DNA of 64,000 nt from Phymatolithon calcareum (Eukaryota > Rhodophyta > Florideophyceae > Hapalidiales), in the NCBI GenBank assembly GCA_977006965.1, contig OZ345382.1, forward strand, positions 1,922,001 to 1,986,000, in the 5' to 3' direction. Below are positions 23,552-33,589 of this stretch, one piece after another. The position numbers were made by a program, and so were the translations under genes. The notes below the pieces were generated by a model. That model was not told where the DNA came from, ran no database searches, and worked only from the letters and a program-made list of their open reading frames with translations. The stretch's first letter is position 1. Every line of letters starts with the position of its first letter.

Positions 23552-24594
23552 TTTTTCTTGAAATTCTTGTGAGCTAGAATATCGACGTCGCTCTCTGTTT
23601 TCCGAGCTCTTCTGAAGAGTTTTGTTCCCTGTTTTGCCATCTCTCTAAGAGTGGGCGTCCAGAACGTGTTTCTAGCTCCTTCCATTGGAACTGTTTTCCT
23701 CCAAGGCTGGATAAAGATGCCCACAATAGATTCATAAGTTGAATCCAGCTCCCTGGGGGACTGGCATGATTTTAGACGCATGATTTGTGTAGGTAGTCTG
23801 TGGCGATATTCCGTTCGTACCTTTTCGACGACCTCCGGGTCCGATCTGCTCCTCGTAGATATAACATCCTTGCGTCTTTGCCTCGGTGTTGTTGTCGGGA
23901 CACTCGTCATCACAGGCCTGTGCTGGAGGTTACCCTCCCAGGGGCCGTTCGGCGATGTGACCGATCCCGGTGTCAGCCGCTTGCTGAGAAAGAAATCGAT
24001 GTTGCTTTCGCCGTTGTATGTGATACACGTGCTTGCTCTTCCGTGATGTGGAACCCATCCGTTTTTTTCCGACCATTGCAGCAGAAAGGTGCACCTTTGG
24101 TTGGTTTTCCTGTCCCATGTTTTATGCCCTGCGTTCCAGTCCCCCATAGCAATAGAAGTCTCCCTGCTATACGTCTGTAGCATCCCCAGGCACCTCTGTA
24201 CCTCATTTCCCTTATTTCCTTGAGTGGACGCTGAAGGTGAGATATAACACACCGAAACTAGTATTTTTCTCACCCTCGCAATAATGAGTTGAAAATTTTT
24301 CTCCGCTTTCTTGAATATTAGCCGAAATCCTACCGGATTCGCCACAATCAATGCAACTCCGCCGTGGGGCTTGTCGTCCGGGTTGTCGCAAGGTCGGGGA
24401 ACGCCTATCTGGGGATAGTTCGTGCGGATTTTAGCTTCCATCTTGCAGTGTGTTTCAGTGATTCCCACCACAGAGCAACCGTGTTTATCGATTAAGTTTT
24501 CTGCATAGGCCCCTGCTTCCCTCGATCCCCCCACGTTTATCGTGACCACTAGAAACTTCTTCCTAGTTATTTTCTTCGTTGGTTGGCTCTTCAA
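23548..24594 (-). CDS. LINE apurinic-like endonuclease (N-terminal part of ORF2)
   Basis: A 348-residue frame of the APE endonuclease family, which nicks target DNA to prime reverse transcription. Signature blocks: VVTINVGG with the first metal-site Asn; GITETH with the catalytic Glu; HGGVALIV; VSVCYISPSA; MGDWNAGHKTWD with the Asp/Asn pair; SNIDFFLSK; and LQHRPVM at the place of the usual SDH motif, keeping the His. A basic linker ends in KNFKKK. There is no ATG at the 5' end: the frame opens right after a TGA, its listed start codon is TTG, and it overlaps ORF1 by about 30 bases. ORF2 may therefore be reached by reinitiation or frameshifting. Stop TGA, overlapping the RT start. Confidence 0.88.
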   Translation of the reverse strand: MKSQPTKKITRKKFLVVTINVGGSREAGAYAENLIDKHGCSVVGITETHCKMEAKIRTNYPQIGVPRPCDNPDDKPHGGVALIVANPVGFRLIFKKAEKNFQLIIARVRKILVSVCYISPSASTQGNKGNEVQRCLGMLQTYSRETSIAMGDWNAGHKTWDRKTNQRCTFLLQWSEKNGWVPHHGRASTCITYNGESNIDFFLSKRLTPGSVTSPNGPWEGNLQHRPVMTSVPTTTPRQRRKDVISTRSRSDPEVVEKVRTEYRHRLPTQIMRLKSCQSPRELDSTYESIVGIFIQPWRKTVPMEGARNTFWTPTLREMAKQGTKLFRRARKTESDVDILAHKNFKKK

Positions 24595-25147
24595 TCACTG
24601 CGAGCCTGTTCGAGCTAGCATCCTTCAGGAGTAACTTCAGAGGGCACGGCTCAGTTACTGCTGGGACTGTTTCCTCTTCCAACCTCTGTTGGAGCTCCAT
24701 ATCTAGGATATCCTTTACCTTCTTCGCCTTCTCTCTATACCATTGACGCGCTGCTGTGTCAATGGGGAGTCTGGAGCATCTCGTAGCCCGATACAGCACA
24801 GCATTGAGATTTCGAATTCGTCGTTCGTGATTTCCCAAGTCTTTTTTCCCTTTCTTCGAGTCTCCAAACATGCCAAACTCGCTCAGGTGATGCATATCCG
24901 CGGCCTTTAGCTCATCTAGGGTTTTTGCTGTGCAGGACTCGTGTGTCAAAACCTCCAGAACGGATCCTCCAATAAACGACACGTTCACGACGGCCTTTTC
25001 CGGATTTTCAATTCCCACGCGTAGCTCAGCCAATAGGGCCTTTTCATTTGACCGCTGTAAACCTCTGAAATAAAGCGGAGTGAGCTGGTCAGCACCATGG
25101 ATAGGTTGAGTCCTCATCATATTTTTCCTTTTCAGTCTCTCCTTCAA
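24563..25147 (-). CDS. LINE ORF1 protein, C-terminal part
   Basis: A 194-residue frame related to ORF1 of the second LINE: PLYFRGLQRSNEKALLAELR matches PLYFAGLEKMDEVELYHELM. NVSFIGGSVLEVLTHESCTA matches GLSFIGRFRLEILSGESFVD, and AARQWYREKAKKVKDIL matches HTRQWYRTNQRKAEDDI. The protein presumably binds element RNA, as LINE ORF1 proteins do, but I recognise no RRM or CCHC motif here. The N-terminal zinc region seen in the other copy is missing because of 5' truncation at 25182. It ends with TAG. Confidence 0.75.
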   Translation of the reverse strand: MKERLKRKNMMRTQPIHGADQLTPLYFRGLQRSNEKALLAELRVGIENPEKAVVNVSFIGGSVLEVLTHESCTAKTLDELKAADMHHLSEFGMFGDSKKGKKDLGNHERRIRNLNAVLYRATRCSRLPIDTAARQWYREKAKKVKDILDMELQQRLEEETVPAVTEPCPLKLLLKDASSNRLAVIEEPTNEENN

Positions 25148-25182
25148 GGTGACGCGGCGTGCTGCAGGCTCTGGGAACTCTT

Positions 25183-25196
25183 AATGGCATCTCAGA
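25183..25196. repeat. Target-site duplication, 5' side of LINE
   Basis: Second copy of AATGGCATCTCAGA; the 14-bp length is typical of target-primed reverse transcription. Confidence 0.85.
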
Positions 25197-25734
25197 GACA
25201 CTTATCTTCCACACCGTTTGACTGTGTCAAGATATTGCATCCATAGTCATTCAATTTGAGCGATCATAGAGTCGCCCGGTGTAGCGCCAGGCTCACAAGA
25301 ACCCGACGCTACTCTGTTCAGAGAAGACCGGACGAGAGAAAAAGTGCGGGAGAGACAAAAAGAATGAATGACTGAAGTGAAGAAAGAAAAGAAACAAGAA
25401 GCGAAGAGGAGGAAAAGGGGAGTGGTAGAAATAGGCGTTGTGATGACGCATGAGATGAATGATGAGAAAAGCAAAAAGAAGGAAGGGTGTAAAGCGTTGA
25501 TCGTTTTGGCAACGCTGGATGATGGCGACCTTGGAAGGGCCGTCGATCTTGAGGCGAACGCACGAAATGAAAAGGGACGAATCTGTAGATAGGTTCTCGC
25601 CGTACGGGCTTGCACGGAAGAACAAGCGATCAGAAAGGGGTGGAAAGTCTCCAACTCCGCGTGGTCGAGGTAATTCACAGGCTTGATGCGTGTAGGATCC
25701 AAGCACTCGAGCCGAAATCCGGAAACCTCCACCG
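25197..25734. other. Purine-biased non-coding stretch
   Basis: The plus strand at 25320-25500 is strongly rich in A and G (GAAGAAAGAAAAGAAACAAG...). Long overlapping frames on both strands come from this bias. No family resemblance. Confidence 0.4.
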
Positions 25735-26280
25735 TCCTTTACTAAGAGGAAGGAACAAACTATCTTATATACTACTAGCAAAGCGAAAAACAAAAGTTCT
25801 ACATGCGCATGGGACACGTTGCACGTGTGGCCCAGCGGATCACCTAGACAAGGAAACTAGAGCCGCGGGCCTCTGATTCGGCGTTCCATGTGGACCGCGA
25901 TCAAAGTTCGTGGCGTACAGTCGCGAGAAACAAAAGCGCTTACTGCATTCCTTACAGACTCCGCCTTGCTGTCGAGTCCAGGAATGGGGCAGCAACGGGA
26001 AAAGAAATGCAGTGGGCGCGACACCCGGTCGCTGCGGACGGCTTGTCCACTAAGGAGAGTTGGAGGCGGAGAAGACGCCGAGAAGCGATCTCACGTGAAC
26101 CACTCAAAATCGGAACGTGAAACTGTGAAGGGCTCTCACACTCAACGGTGACGCACTAGCAGGGATTGGGCATGGATATCGGAATGTCCGAGACGCGCAA
26201 GTGGAGAAGCGACTGAAACCTCTTCTACTCGGACGCGCTACGGGACGGAGACGGATTCTCAGACCCGTGATGAGTTGACT
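25735..26280 (+). pseudogene. 5' end of another LINE type
   Basis: A plus-strand frame opening at 25890 runs to EPLKIGT at about 26100-26119, a TGA, then NCEGLSHS. In CR1/RTE-like LINEs the endonuclease starts with a block like LKIGTWN..L, so the TGA sits where TGG (Trp) is expected. A little further, MDIGMSETRK and LFYSDALRDGDGF match the DI.G.SETR...YSG pattern of the same enzymes. The upstream part (about 25780-26010) matches the reverse complement of 33640-33890. Only this N-terminal end is present. Confidence 0.5.
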
Positions 26281-26477
26281 TTGTTCTTCATTTCGTCATC
26301 CCCAATATACGTTCGAAAATATCAGTCCTCAGAATGAGCACCTTTGGAAACGCTAAAATTTCCACCTCGACTTTAGTGCCAACGTTCTCCACCCCTCCCT
26401 GAGCGCCCGGCCTTGCTAATGGTTACGATGAAAGTGTACATATCTCGCACAGCAATAATTTCGGTAACGCAACGAGC

Positions 26478-28190
26478 TCAACCACAGCTCCGTGTCCAAA
26501 AGTTCTTCGCTAAAACTGATTTTCTCCACAAAGGAGCTCTGTTGAAAAGAAATCTCAGGCATCTCAACTGCGCCGTTCTGTCCCTTATACGTAACACTCC
26601 TGGTAGTTCATTCGGCTTGTCGACCGGGATTTTAATTGTCCGTCCCTCTTCTTCTAACGTCCATATTTTTGCTGCTTCCCGTATGCGTCCTCTTTTTGAT
26701 ACCTTACCTTCTTCTGCTTGTTTTAGAGCTTCTTTGAGGTGCTTCTCTTCTCTAAGATGGCCAATATCCTTTGACACATCTTCCAGGTCTTCTTCTCTTC
26801 CTTGGTATTCTTCTGCGAGCTCAAGGTACTTCTTCCGTCTTACCAGGCTTAAGGCGAACCTTTCAGCCTGGTGCGCTCTCCTCATCTGTGGGCTGTCGAG
26901 TCGGCAGAGCACTCGCATCCACTCCCTTCGATGTTCGGCATATTTTCCGAAAACATACCTGAAGAAAAGACCTTCTGCTGCTTCGACTGCCGATAACAGA
27001 CGTTTGGTGATCGGGGTCAGATGAATGGCATACTCCCATTTGGGGAGAATCAATGATTTAAAAATCCTGATGCAAGTGGCTGGCTGGAATTCTCTGACGT
27101 TCACGCCTATTTGGCGCAGTTTTCGTATACATCCCACCGCATTTCGAACTCTTGCAATTGCTGTATCGTCCGTGACTCCGTTTTTGTTCATACTGATCCC
27201 CAGGTATGAAAGTCTCCAGGCCTGGTGCAGCTCTTTTCCTGCAAGGAAAAATTTTTTCTTTGGGAGGCCTTTGTACTTAAGGACCTCACTCTTTCCTGGC
27301 TTTGTGTTCCATTTCATGGAGTTCTCGCTTGCCCACTTCGTGGCTATGTCCAATAGTTTTTGCAACCCTTTGGCATTTTTAGCCTGAAGAAGAACATCAT
27401 CAGCAAATAATTGCGCTGGCTGTTCAGACACGGTTCTTCGTACTTGGGCTGTGGCTTCGGCGAACGTATCCATGAATATATTGTATAGGCATGGACTGAG
27501 GGGGGACCCTTGGGGAACACCTCGGTCGATAATGTACCACGTTTTTGTTTCGTCTCCTGCCGACGTGATCCACGACGGTTTCAACATGTAAGATACCATC
27601 CTTGTGATGTATGCCGGTAGCTTGCTATTCAGTCGTTCAAGGAGGATATCCCTGGGGACGCTTTCAGAAGCTGTAGATAATTCGAGTACAGCAACGTACG
27701 GGTGGCCATTTTGTATAGTACTTTTTGCGCGAAGAATCGCAAGATACGTGCTCTTGTCCCTCCGAAAACCGAGTTTTGCCCTATTGAAGCGGTAGTGAAC
27801 CCTTCTGTATGAGTCCAGGGCAGAGTCGATAATCTTCCTGACCTGACTCAGGAGAGATACTGGCCTATAGTTTGCCGCAATGTGCGCTGGACCTTTCTTG
27901 TAGAGGGGAATAAGTGTTGCTTGTCGCCATTGTTTTGGAAGGCACATCAGTCGCCCACATGCCTCCCACAAAGCCAGTATAATGCTGAAAGAGACCTCCT
28001 TGCTTGCGTGCAGCATTTCAACGGCTATCCGGTCTGGGCCAACTGCTTTCCCTCTTGCCGCCCTATTGAATTCTCTTCGAAGATGTCTTCTCATTGCTCT
28101 GGTAACTGTGAACCTCTCAAGATTCACGTTCCAGTCCTTCTCGGCTTTGCACACACTCGAAATGTACGCGGAAAACTTGCTCGGGTGCAC
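26478..28190 (-). CDS. LINE reverse transcriptase
   Basis: A 570-residue frame with GKAVGPDRIAVEML; YRPVSLLSQVRKI; LGFRRDKSTYLAIL; a motif A region reading AVLELSTASESVPR; motif B RGVPQGSPLSPCLYNIFMDT; motif C LFADDVLLQ with both Asp; and NTKPGKSEVLKY. A thumb with YLGISMNKNGV and a C terminus with LRIRDRTAQLRCLRFLFNRA follow. The motif A Asp of the related LINE (AVLDLKAAYDS) is replaced by Glu and the second one is lost, so the enzyme is probably inactive. Upstream residues (SRASKVIKTKERRTVKNRA) align with the other RT in a different frame from the endonuclease: a one-base shift near 28250. Confidence 0.85.
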   Translation of the reverse strand: MHPSKFSAYISSVCKAEKDWNVNLERFTVTRAMRRHLRREFNRAARGKAVGPDRIAVEMLHASKEVSFSIILALWEACGRLMCLPKQWRQATLIPLYKKGPAHIAANYRPVSLLSQVRKIIDSALDSYRRVHYRFNRAKLGFRRDKSTYLAILRAKSTIQNGHPYVAVLELSTASESVPRDILLERLNSKLPAYITRMVSYMLKPSWITSAGDETKTWYIIDRGVPQGSPLSPCLYNIFMDTFAEATAQVRRTVSEQPAQLFADDVLLQAKNAKGLQKLLDIATKWASENSMKWNTKPGKSEVLKYKGLPKKKFFLAGKELHQAWRLSYLGISMNKNGVTDDTAIARVRNAVGCIRKLRQIGVNVREFQPATCIRIFKSLILPKWEYAIHLTPITKRLLSAVEAAEGLFFRYVFGKYAEHRREWMRVLCRLDSPQMRRAHQAERFALSLVRRKKYLELAEEYQGREEDLEDVSKDIGHLREEKHLKEALKQAEEGKVSKRGRIREAAKIWTLEEEGRTIKIPVDKPNELPGVLRIRDRTAQLRCLRFLFNRAPLWRKSVLAKNFWTRSCG

Positions 28191-28236
28191 TGGGGCTCCT
28201 AAAGCCCGGTTCTTAACAGTTCTTCGCTCTTTGGTT

Positions 28237-29421
28237 TTAATGACCTTGCTCGCTCGAGACGTTTGCAGCCTCGCTGGGGCCCATCTTCACGATTCCTTCT
28301 AGAAATGACTCAAATTGATCCTCCTTCGATTTCCGTACCTTTTTCTTGATCAACGCTTTGACATTTTTATGCTCTACCCTGTCAGCTTGTAAACTCGTCC
28401 TTTTAACCCTTTTGTTTAGCCGTGTTCGTTTCTTGGCTATTTGATCGAGCTCTCTATTCCAGAAAGTCTTGTATCGTCCCGACCTGGGCTTGTTGGATAT
28501 CCAGGGCTTTGCCAGCTTAGCACAGAGAACATCGTACCATGCATTGAGTTCGTCTTCCTTGTTAAAAGCGCGCAGTCGTTCTATCATATCTGGGGCCCAT
28601 GTTGAGATTTCCGAACTGGCTTTCGCCGCTCGTTCTGGACACTTCCTTGCTGCTCTGGATACAAACTTTTCTCTCTGCTCCGCAACGATTTTGTGGTCCA
28701 GGAATCGCATTCGTACCGGTAAGTGCTCGGTATTTTCTTCCCACAATCCATTTTGAACATATGGGAGCTCCGATTCCGCTGCCTTCGTCAGGAAGATGTC
28801 GATAATACTCCTCCATTGTTTTTTCACGACTGTTGGGCTACTCGCTGTCCTTATTCTCCAATTGTACTTAGCTGCCTAGGACTCAATTTTGGTCCCCCTC
28901 CAGTTGCTTTCGTGGTCCCAAAGTCTATGTCTCGCATTCAGATCTCCCATAATGACAGCTTTTCCACGGCAGTATTTGTGTAGACAGGTTAAGCATTTCT
29001 CGTACTCTTCTTGTCTTGCTAGTGGTGAGATGTACACCACAGCCATGGTAACGTTAGCCACATTTGCCACAACAGCTTGGTACGCCTTCGTCGCTGTCTT
29101 GAAGAGGACTCTTGTTGGTGTTCCCGGTCTGGTTATGAGTGCCACTCCTCCACGAGGTTTCTCTCTGCCTTCCTGGGGTCTCGTTGCACAAATCTGGTTG
29201 TAATTCACCGTTATTGCAATGTCTTCTCTCTGGAACGTCTCTGTGAGCCCCAAAACTTGGATATTGTTCTGTTCCATTAGCATCTCGACCATCACTGGAG
29301 TTTCCGATGATCCACCCACATTAAAGGTACACAATTCGATGCGATAACTGAAGGTCATTGATCGTTTTTTTTCTTCAGCTTCCAAGTGCGATGCTGGTGT
29401 GGATTTGTCTCCATTTTCCAA
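28237..29421 (-). pseudogene. LINE endonuclease with in-frame TAG
   Basis: APE-type endonuclease in one frame, broken by TAG at 28876-28878. Before the stop: ELCTFNVGG, GLTETFQ with the catalytic Glu, RGGVALITR, VVYISPL and MGDLNARHRLWDHES. After it: SIIDIFLTK, EENTEHLPVRM with the terminal His, and a basic linker. Aligning NW just after the stop with NGW in the intact LINE places the TAG near a Trp, so a TGG to TAG change is plausible. It ends at TAA, in a different frame from RT. Confidence 0.8.
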
Positions 29422-29538
29422 GCGATTTTCTTCGAATTGGCTAGGTTCTTGGGTCTCTTCATCCGTTGTTTGGTTGTTCTCCTCTTCTATGGGTCGCTGT
29501 GTCGTCTCTACGGCTTCCGGACTTGCGCGAGCTTTGCC

Positions 29539-31002
29539 TTACATTGTCCCCTGTTCAGCAGCTTCTCCGCGATTTCTGTATTGTGTTGACGACTCATTCG
29601 TGTGTTCTTCAGGGTTCGTGCTAAACTGGGCGCTCGAATTGCGGGCTGATATGCTCTGCATACTTTGATTGTACATTGGTCCATTCTGGGCGGCTGGAAA
29701 AATGTCGCTCAGTTGCGGATTTGCTCGCTGATCTTCTGCGGCATGTCCGTACTGGGACATGACATTATTCATATCGGCCTCTTCAAGGAACTTGATATCG
29801 TCTTCTGCCTTCCTTTGGTTGGTTCTGTACCATTGCCTCGTGTGGTAGTAGGCCGTCGAACCAGCACAGCCTTTCATGCCCTTCCTTATCGCCCATAAGT
29901 TCCTTAACGCCCGCTCTTTTTCAGTAAGGCTTTTCGACCTGGACACTGAGTCATCGAAGATATTGTAGTTTCGATCTTGCCGAAGACCTGCTGCTTTCAT
30001 AGTAGCGATAGTTCTGTCCACAAATGACTCGCCAGATAGGATTTCGAGCCTGAACCTGCCAATAAAAGAAAGACCTAGAATTGCTCCTCTTGGCAGTACG
30101 TTCATGAGCTCGTGGTATAGCTCCACCTCATCCATCTTCTCGAGGCCTGCGAAGTACAGGGGAATAATTCTGGAGCGATCCCGCGTTGTTGTGTGTGCAC
30201 GAAGCACGTTTCTGAGGTTTGTAATAGCATTGCGACTGTGCTGGGGCAAATTCTCAAGTGAAGGACAGAAACGTGCTGTTGCTGCTGCATAGGACTGGAA
30301 TCGGCCCACGGATGGCACTGGTGTTGCATCATCAGCATCATTACTCAGTCTGCGTGTTTGGTATGGTCGGCCAGGCCTCACATCGCGGCGATTTTCGTCG
30401 TGTGTGATGATGTTGTTTCTCCTTGCAGTCTGTTCTACTTCTGTCCTTCCTTCTGGACGACGGAATGTCTCGTCGACGATTACGGGCTCATCTGTTGGAA
30501 CATCCTGGTCCTCTCTGGCATCCCTTGCTCGCTCTGACTAGTTAGTTCTCCTCATTGTACGTACTTGTGCTTCAACAACCGTCAGTCTCTCGCATATTTC
30601 AGTGAGAGTAGCCATCATTGCATCGATTTTCTGGCCTATGTTGCCAGGAATTGAGGCCGTTGCCGATACCGGGCTTGAGACACTATGGCGCTCCATAGTA
30701 ATTTCGGCAATCTCGATGTCGAGAGTCACAACCTTTCCTTGGGTGCGAGAGTTGCAGGCCTTGCACAGCGTGGATATTCCTTCGCCTGTGGTTGGTGCTC
30801 CTTGCAGAATAAGCTCTCCTCTCACGTCGCACTTGTTACATCGCACTTTGTTTCGTACTCTCAAGAATCGCTCTTTGATTTCGCTACCATGAACGGCTCT
30901 TCCTTCGTTTTCTTCTTCTTCGTTGCCGGACTCGTTTTCTTCGCTAGTTACTATCTCTTTCTCAAGTCCGCTTTGTTCGATTTCTCTGTTTTCGTCCGTC
31001 AT
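29539..31002 (-). pseudogene. LINE ORF1 with zinc region, in-frame TAG
   Basis: One frame of about 488 codons interrupted only by TAG at 30538-30540. The upstream half is acidic (SEENESGNEEEENEGRA), then has a Cys-x2-Cys pair (RCNKCDVRG) and a second pair (LCKACNSR) like a zinc ribbon, and a helical segment before the stop. The downstream half carries the conserved ORF1 block shared with 24563-25147 (PLYFAGLEKMDEVELYHELM; SFIGRFRLEILSGESF) and a polar Gln/Asn/Ser-rich tail. Likely role: RNA binding in the retrotransposition particle. Whether the TAG is a mutation or read through cannot be told here. Confidence 0.7.
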
Positions 31003-31170
31003 GATGTTTTTTGCTTGGGCGGCAATCTGTTCGGCTCTTCGGAGAGTAGCCTTGGCGTACCGCGCAATGTCACGTGCTTCTCGTAAGTCTTCATCTGTAT
31101 CGCTGTTTAGTGTGACGCTTTCCGCTCTCGATTGCGTGTTTGAGCTGACTTTTCCGACTCCGAGTCGACA

Positions 31171-31930
31171 GTGAAGCGTTCAGCTTTCTTGCGGGACCGC
31201 AGACGGGTCACGATTGGTGACCGAGACACCGTTTGTCTCGTCGCCTTGTTTGCTCCTCTTCTTTTTTCCGCGATATGGCCTTGTTTCAAAGACTTGCCGT
31301 TCTTTGAAACACTTTTTGTCCCCGACGGAATTTTCTTCCTTCTCGATGCCGATTTCTTTTGCTGGACATGCCAAGGCTCCCGATTCGGATCGGGGGCTCA
31401 GAGGGGCCCATATCTCCCCAGAATTACCGCTTTGTCGCGTTATCTTGTGCTCTTGCAGTTAGTGGTGGTCAGTGAAAGCAGGGTATATTCGTTTTGGCTT
31501 GTAAACAGGATACAGTTTTGCCCTCCGGTACAGCTATGGACGGACAGTGAAAATCTTTCCATCCGGAGGCCATCTGTGTACGACCTGCCTGCTTGTGGTG
31601 TGTCATATATGTTGCTGCAGATTAGGGAAACGTAATTTCTGTCCGTTTGCTTTCCTTCAAAATCGAGAAGAAGCGTCATATATAGTGGGACAGGCTCGTG
31701 TAAAAAGGAACTTTTTATGTCAATGTGCTTGGCATTCCAATTGTTGCGCGTGGTGAGCGCAAGGAGGAGTCTGATGGAGTCTCTGTCAGCTGTGTGTGTG
31801 GTGGTTTAGTCTGCATGATAGTTGAAGCCTTGTATCATCTAATCTTCCCGGTAGCGAATGCCGACATTCCGGCTAGTGATGTCTCCGTTTCCGTCAGTTT
31901 TGTATCGGCAATAAATCGAGTTTTCTGAAA
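31171..31930. other. Possible LINE 5' region, no gene
   Basis: Upstream of LINE ORF1 on the minus strand. Overlapping basic frames (31107-31374) do not join ORF1 in frame. Nothing else recognised. Confidence 0.35.
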
Positions 31931-31949
31931 CGATTAAATTGAGGAGAAT

Positions 31950-33390
31950 GGAGCTTCTGTTGCTATGTAAGTTCCAAATTCGGCGTGCATTGCTCTTTCT
32001 TGTTCATATGTCTCTTTCCAAAGAAAGGAGGAATCGGAGTAGTTGTGTAGCATGGGTAGTGATCTTGGTGGTGTAAGTGGCAATATTCGCCTTGACGGTG
32101 GGATAGTGCGAACATGCCGTGCAGATACCTGGGGTATATTCTCGGCAGGAATGTAGATCTGCAATGTGGGAAGCAGCTCGCGTATTATGCTGGCTTTCTG
32201 TGCGATTGGAATTTCGGATGTGTCAGCTAGGTCATTAAACAGCTGTTCTTTGGCATTGCATGCCGTTTGCTGTGCTTCGTGCGCTATTTTCGTGTGCTCA
32301 TGCTGTGAGTTAACATTAGGAACGTGTTAAACCTTGTTCATGGGTAATGGTGGGTAGTATGTACGACGTGAGTCATAGTTTGGATTGTACGGGAGATAGT
32401 TAGCAATTCTACATATTTTTATTCGGCCGTTGGTAGGGGTTAACACTCTGTAGTGGTCGTCGTCAACGGTTTGCAGGTATCGCACAAGGGATGCACGAGC
32501 GTCCTATTTCCACTTTTGATCGCAGACTGCGGCGACGTGAGCGAATTCTGCGATCGAACGGAAGAGCTGTACATTCGTCCTTGATGGCAGAAATGGGGAG
32601 CGGGGATGGGCTTGCTATTGCCAAAGGAGTTCTGGTATTTCATCATTGGGGTGGATGTTAAGGATTGTGGTAGGCCAACGTTATGGTTTTTAGCCATGTT
32701 AGAGAGCATTCGGATCGATGTGTGGTTCATCCGAATGTGCCATTCATACAGCTTGCTTTTGCTTGCGCCGGGGCAGGTTTGGGAAGTCGTTGTCATGTGA
32801 TTGGGCGGCCATGGACTCAGGAGTGACACCGAGCTTGCTCTCCGGTTGTACTTTGGATTTACTTGATGCGTGAGTGGTCAGTGTCACGGTGTTTTTACGT
32901 GTGGGTGTTTCTTTCTGAATATGCTTGTGTAAGGGCTGAGTGCGGGCGCTCTTTTGATGGATGGTCACAAACAAGAAGGGAGGAAAGGATAGGCTGTGCT
33001 TGAACAGTTACTAAGATGGTGGTGAGGATGGTGATTGATTTCGGTTCGGTATCGCCGAGCTCAGGAGCCATGCCTTCTGATATTGTTGACCGTATCAGTT
33101 GCTTAGCCTTGTTTTTATCTTTTCGGATCTGATTTGCTTGGTCGACCAGCCCTGAAACTTCTGTAAGGAGATGAATGTGGATTTCATAGTCTTCAGCAAT
33201 CGACATGATCGGGCGAAATTTGATTTGGTGAGTTGGGTGGGGGTAATATCTGCATGAGATTCATTGTTATGGGGGTGTACGCGTGTGAATATTGTATATA
33301 TTCTGATTGCTCTAGGGCAATGGAAAGCTCAATTGCTTCCAGGAGGTCCCTGATGTGGGACTTGCTTCTAGCTGGCGGTTGCGTAGCCAT
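31950..33390 (-). pseudogene. Copia-type retrotransposon relic, copy 2
   Basis: The minus-strand frame at 32440-32829 contains KLYEWHIRMNHTSIRMLSNM followed by GLPQSL, the W-H-x-R-x-x-H pattern of the Copia GAG-pre-integrase region, and later CDTCKP, a metal-binding Cys pair. Upstream, frames at 32744-33390 (start ATQPPARSKSHIRDLLEAIE) may be gag, though I recognise no motif there. The part at 32057-32680 is duplicated at 9589-10215. RT and RNase H are absent. Broken by stops and shifts. Confidence 0.65.
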
Positions 33391-33474
33391 ATCGCGCTTC
33401 AGACTGAGGTACTCGTTCGTCTGTGCAGGTGACGTTATTTTGGAGTGTCCATAAACTGCTGAGACAATGTTTTT

Positions 33475-33581
33475 AGGTTGTCTGCCTTCCCCTCACCAAA
33501 GTGTGGGGACGGCTGAGTTTATATACGATATATGTCGTCTGTATGTATTGTATGTAAGTATAAGCTGGCTATGAGACAACA
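33475..33581 (-). repeat. Candidate short LTR
   Basis: On the minus strand a ~107-base segment begins TGTTGTCTCATAGCC and ends near GGCAGACAACC, giving short inverted ends (TGTTGTC/GACAAC), with CGTATATAAAC as a possible TATA box. It lies just upstream of the gag-like frames. No partner LTR was found, so this is tentative. Confidence 0.3.
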
Positions 33582-33589
33582 CTTCATGA

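Larger units (their letters stand above)
21338..25182 (-). mobile_element. Well-preserved APE-type LINE, 5'-truncated, 3.85 kb
   Basis: Bounded by an exact 14-bp duplication. In element order (minus strand) it carries the end of ORF1 (25147-24563), an endonuclease frame (24594-23548), a reverse transcriptase frame (23551-21578), and a ~240-base 3' untranslated region. That region ends in the type A tail and a short (TTC)n run instead of poly(A). Compared with the second LINE at 26.3-31.2 kb, ORF1 lacks its N-terminal half, so the copy is 5'-truncated. All remaining frames are long and open. The only visible break is a one-base shift between endonuclease and RT at a run of six A. It inserted into a 29-bp tandem repeat. 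Confidence 0.9.
26300..31170 (-). mobile_element. Second LINE, near full length but damaged
   Basis: In element order on the minus strand: ORF1 (31002-29539, one in-frame TAG), endonuclease (29421-28237, one in-frame TAG), RT (28190-26478). It belongs to the same broad clade as the 21338-25182 LINE: gene order, ORF1 motifs and RT all match, with clear sequence divergence. Ends are approximate; I found no target duplication and no clear 3' tail. Confidence 0.8.

Noticed and set aside
25247-25817. Overlapping Ser/Phe-rich minus-strand frames
   Set aside because: They arise from a pyrimidine-rich strand and have no motifs.
25827-25920. tRNA-derived SINE promoter (A-box-like TGGCCCAGCGG, B-box-like AAAGTTCGTGG)
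   Set aside because: Box matches are weak and the region continues into LINE endonuclease-like coding sequence, so a LINE 5' region explains it better.
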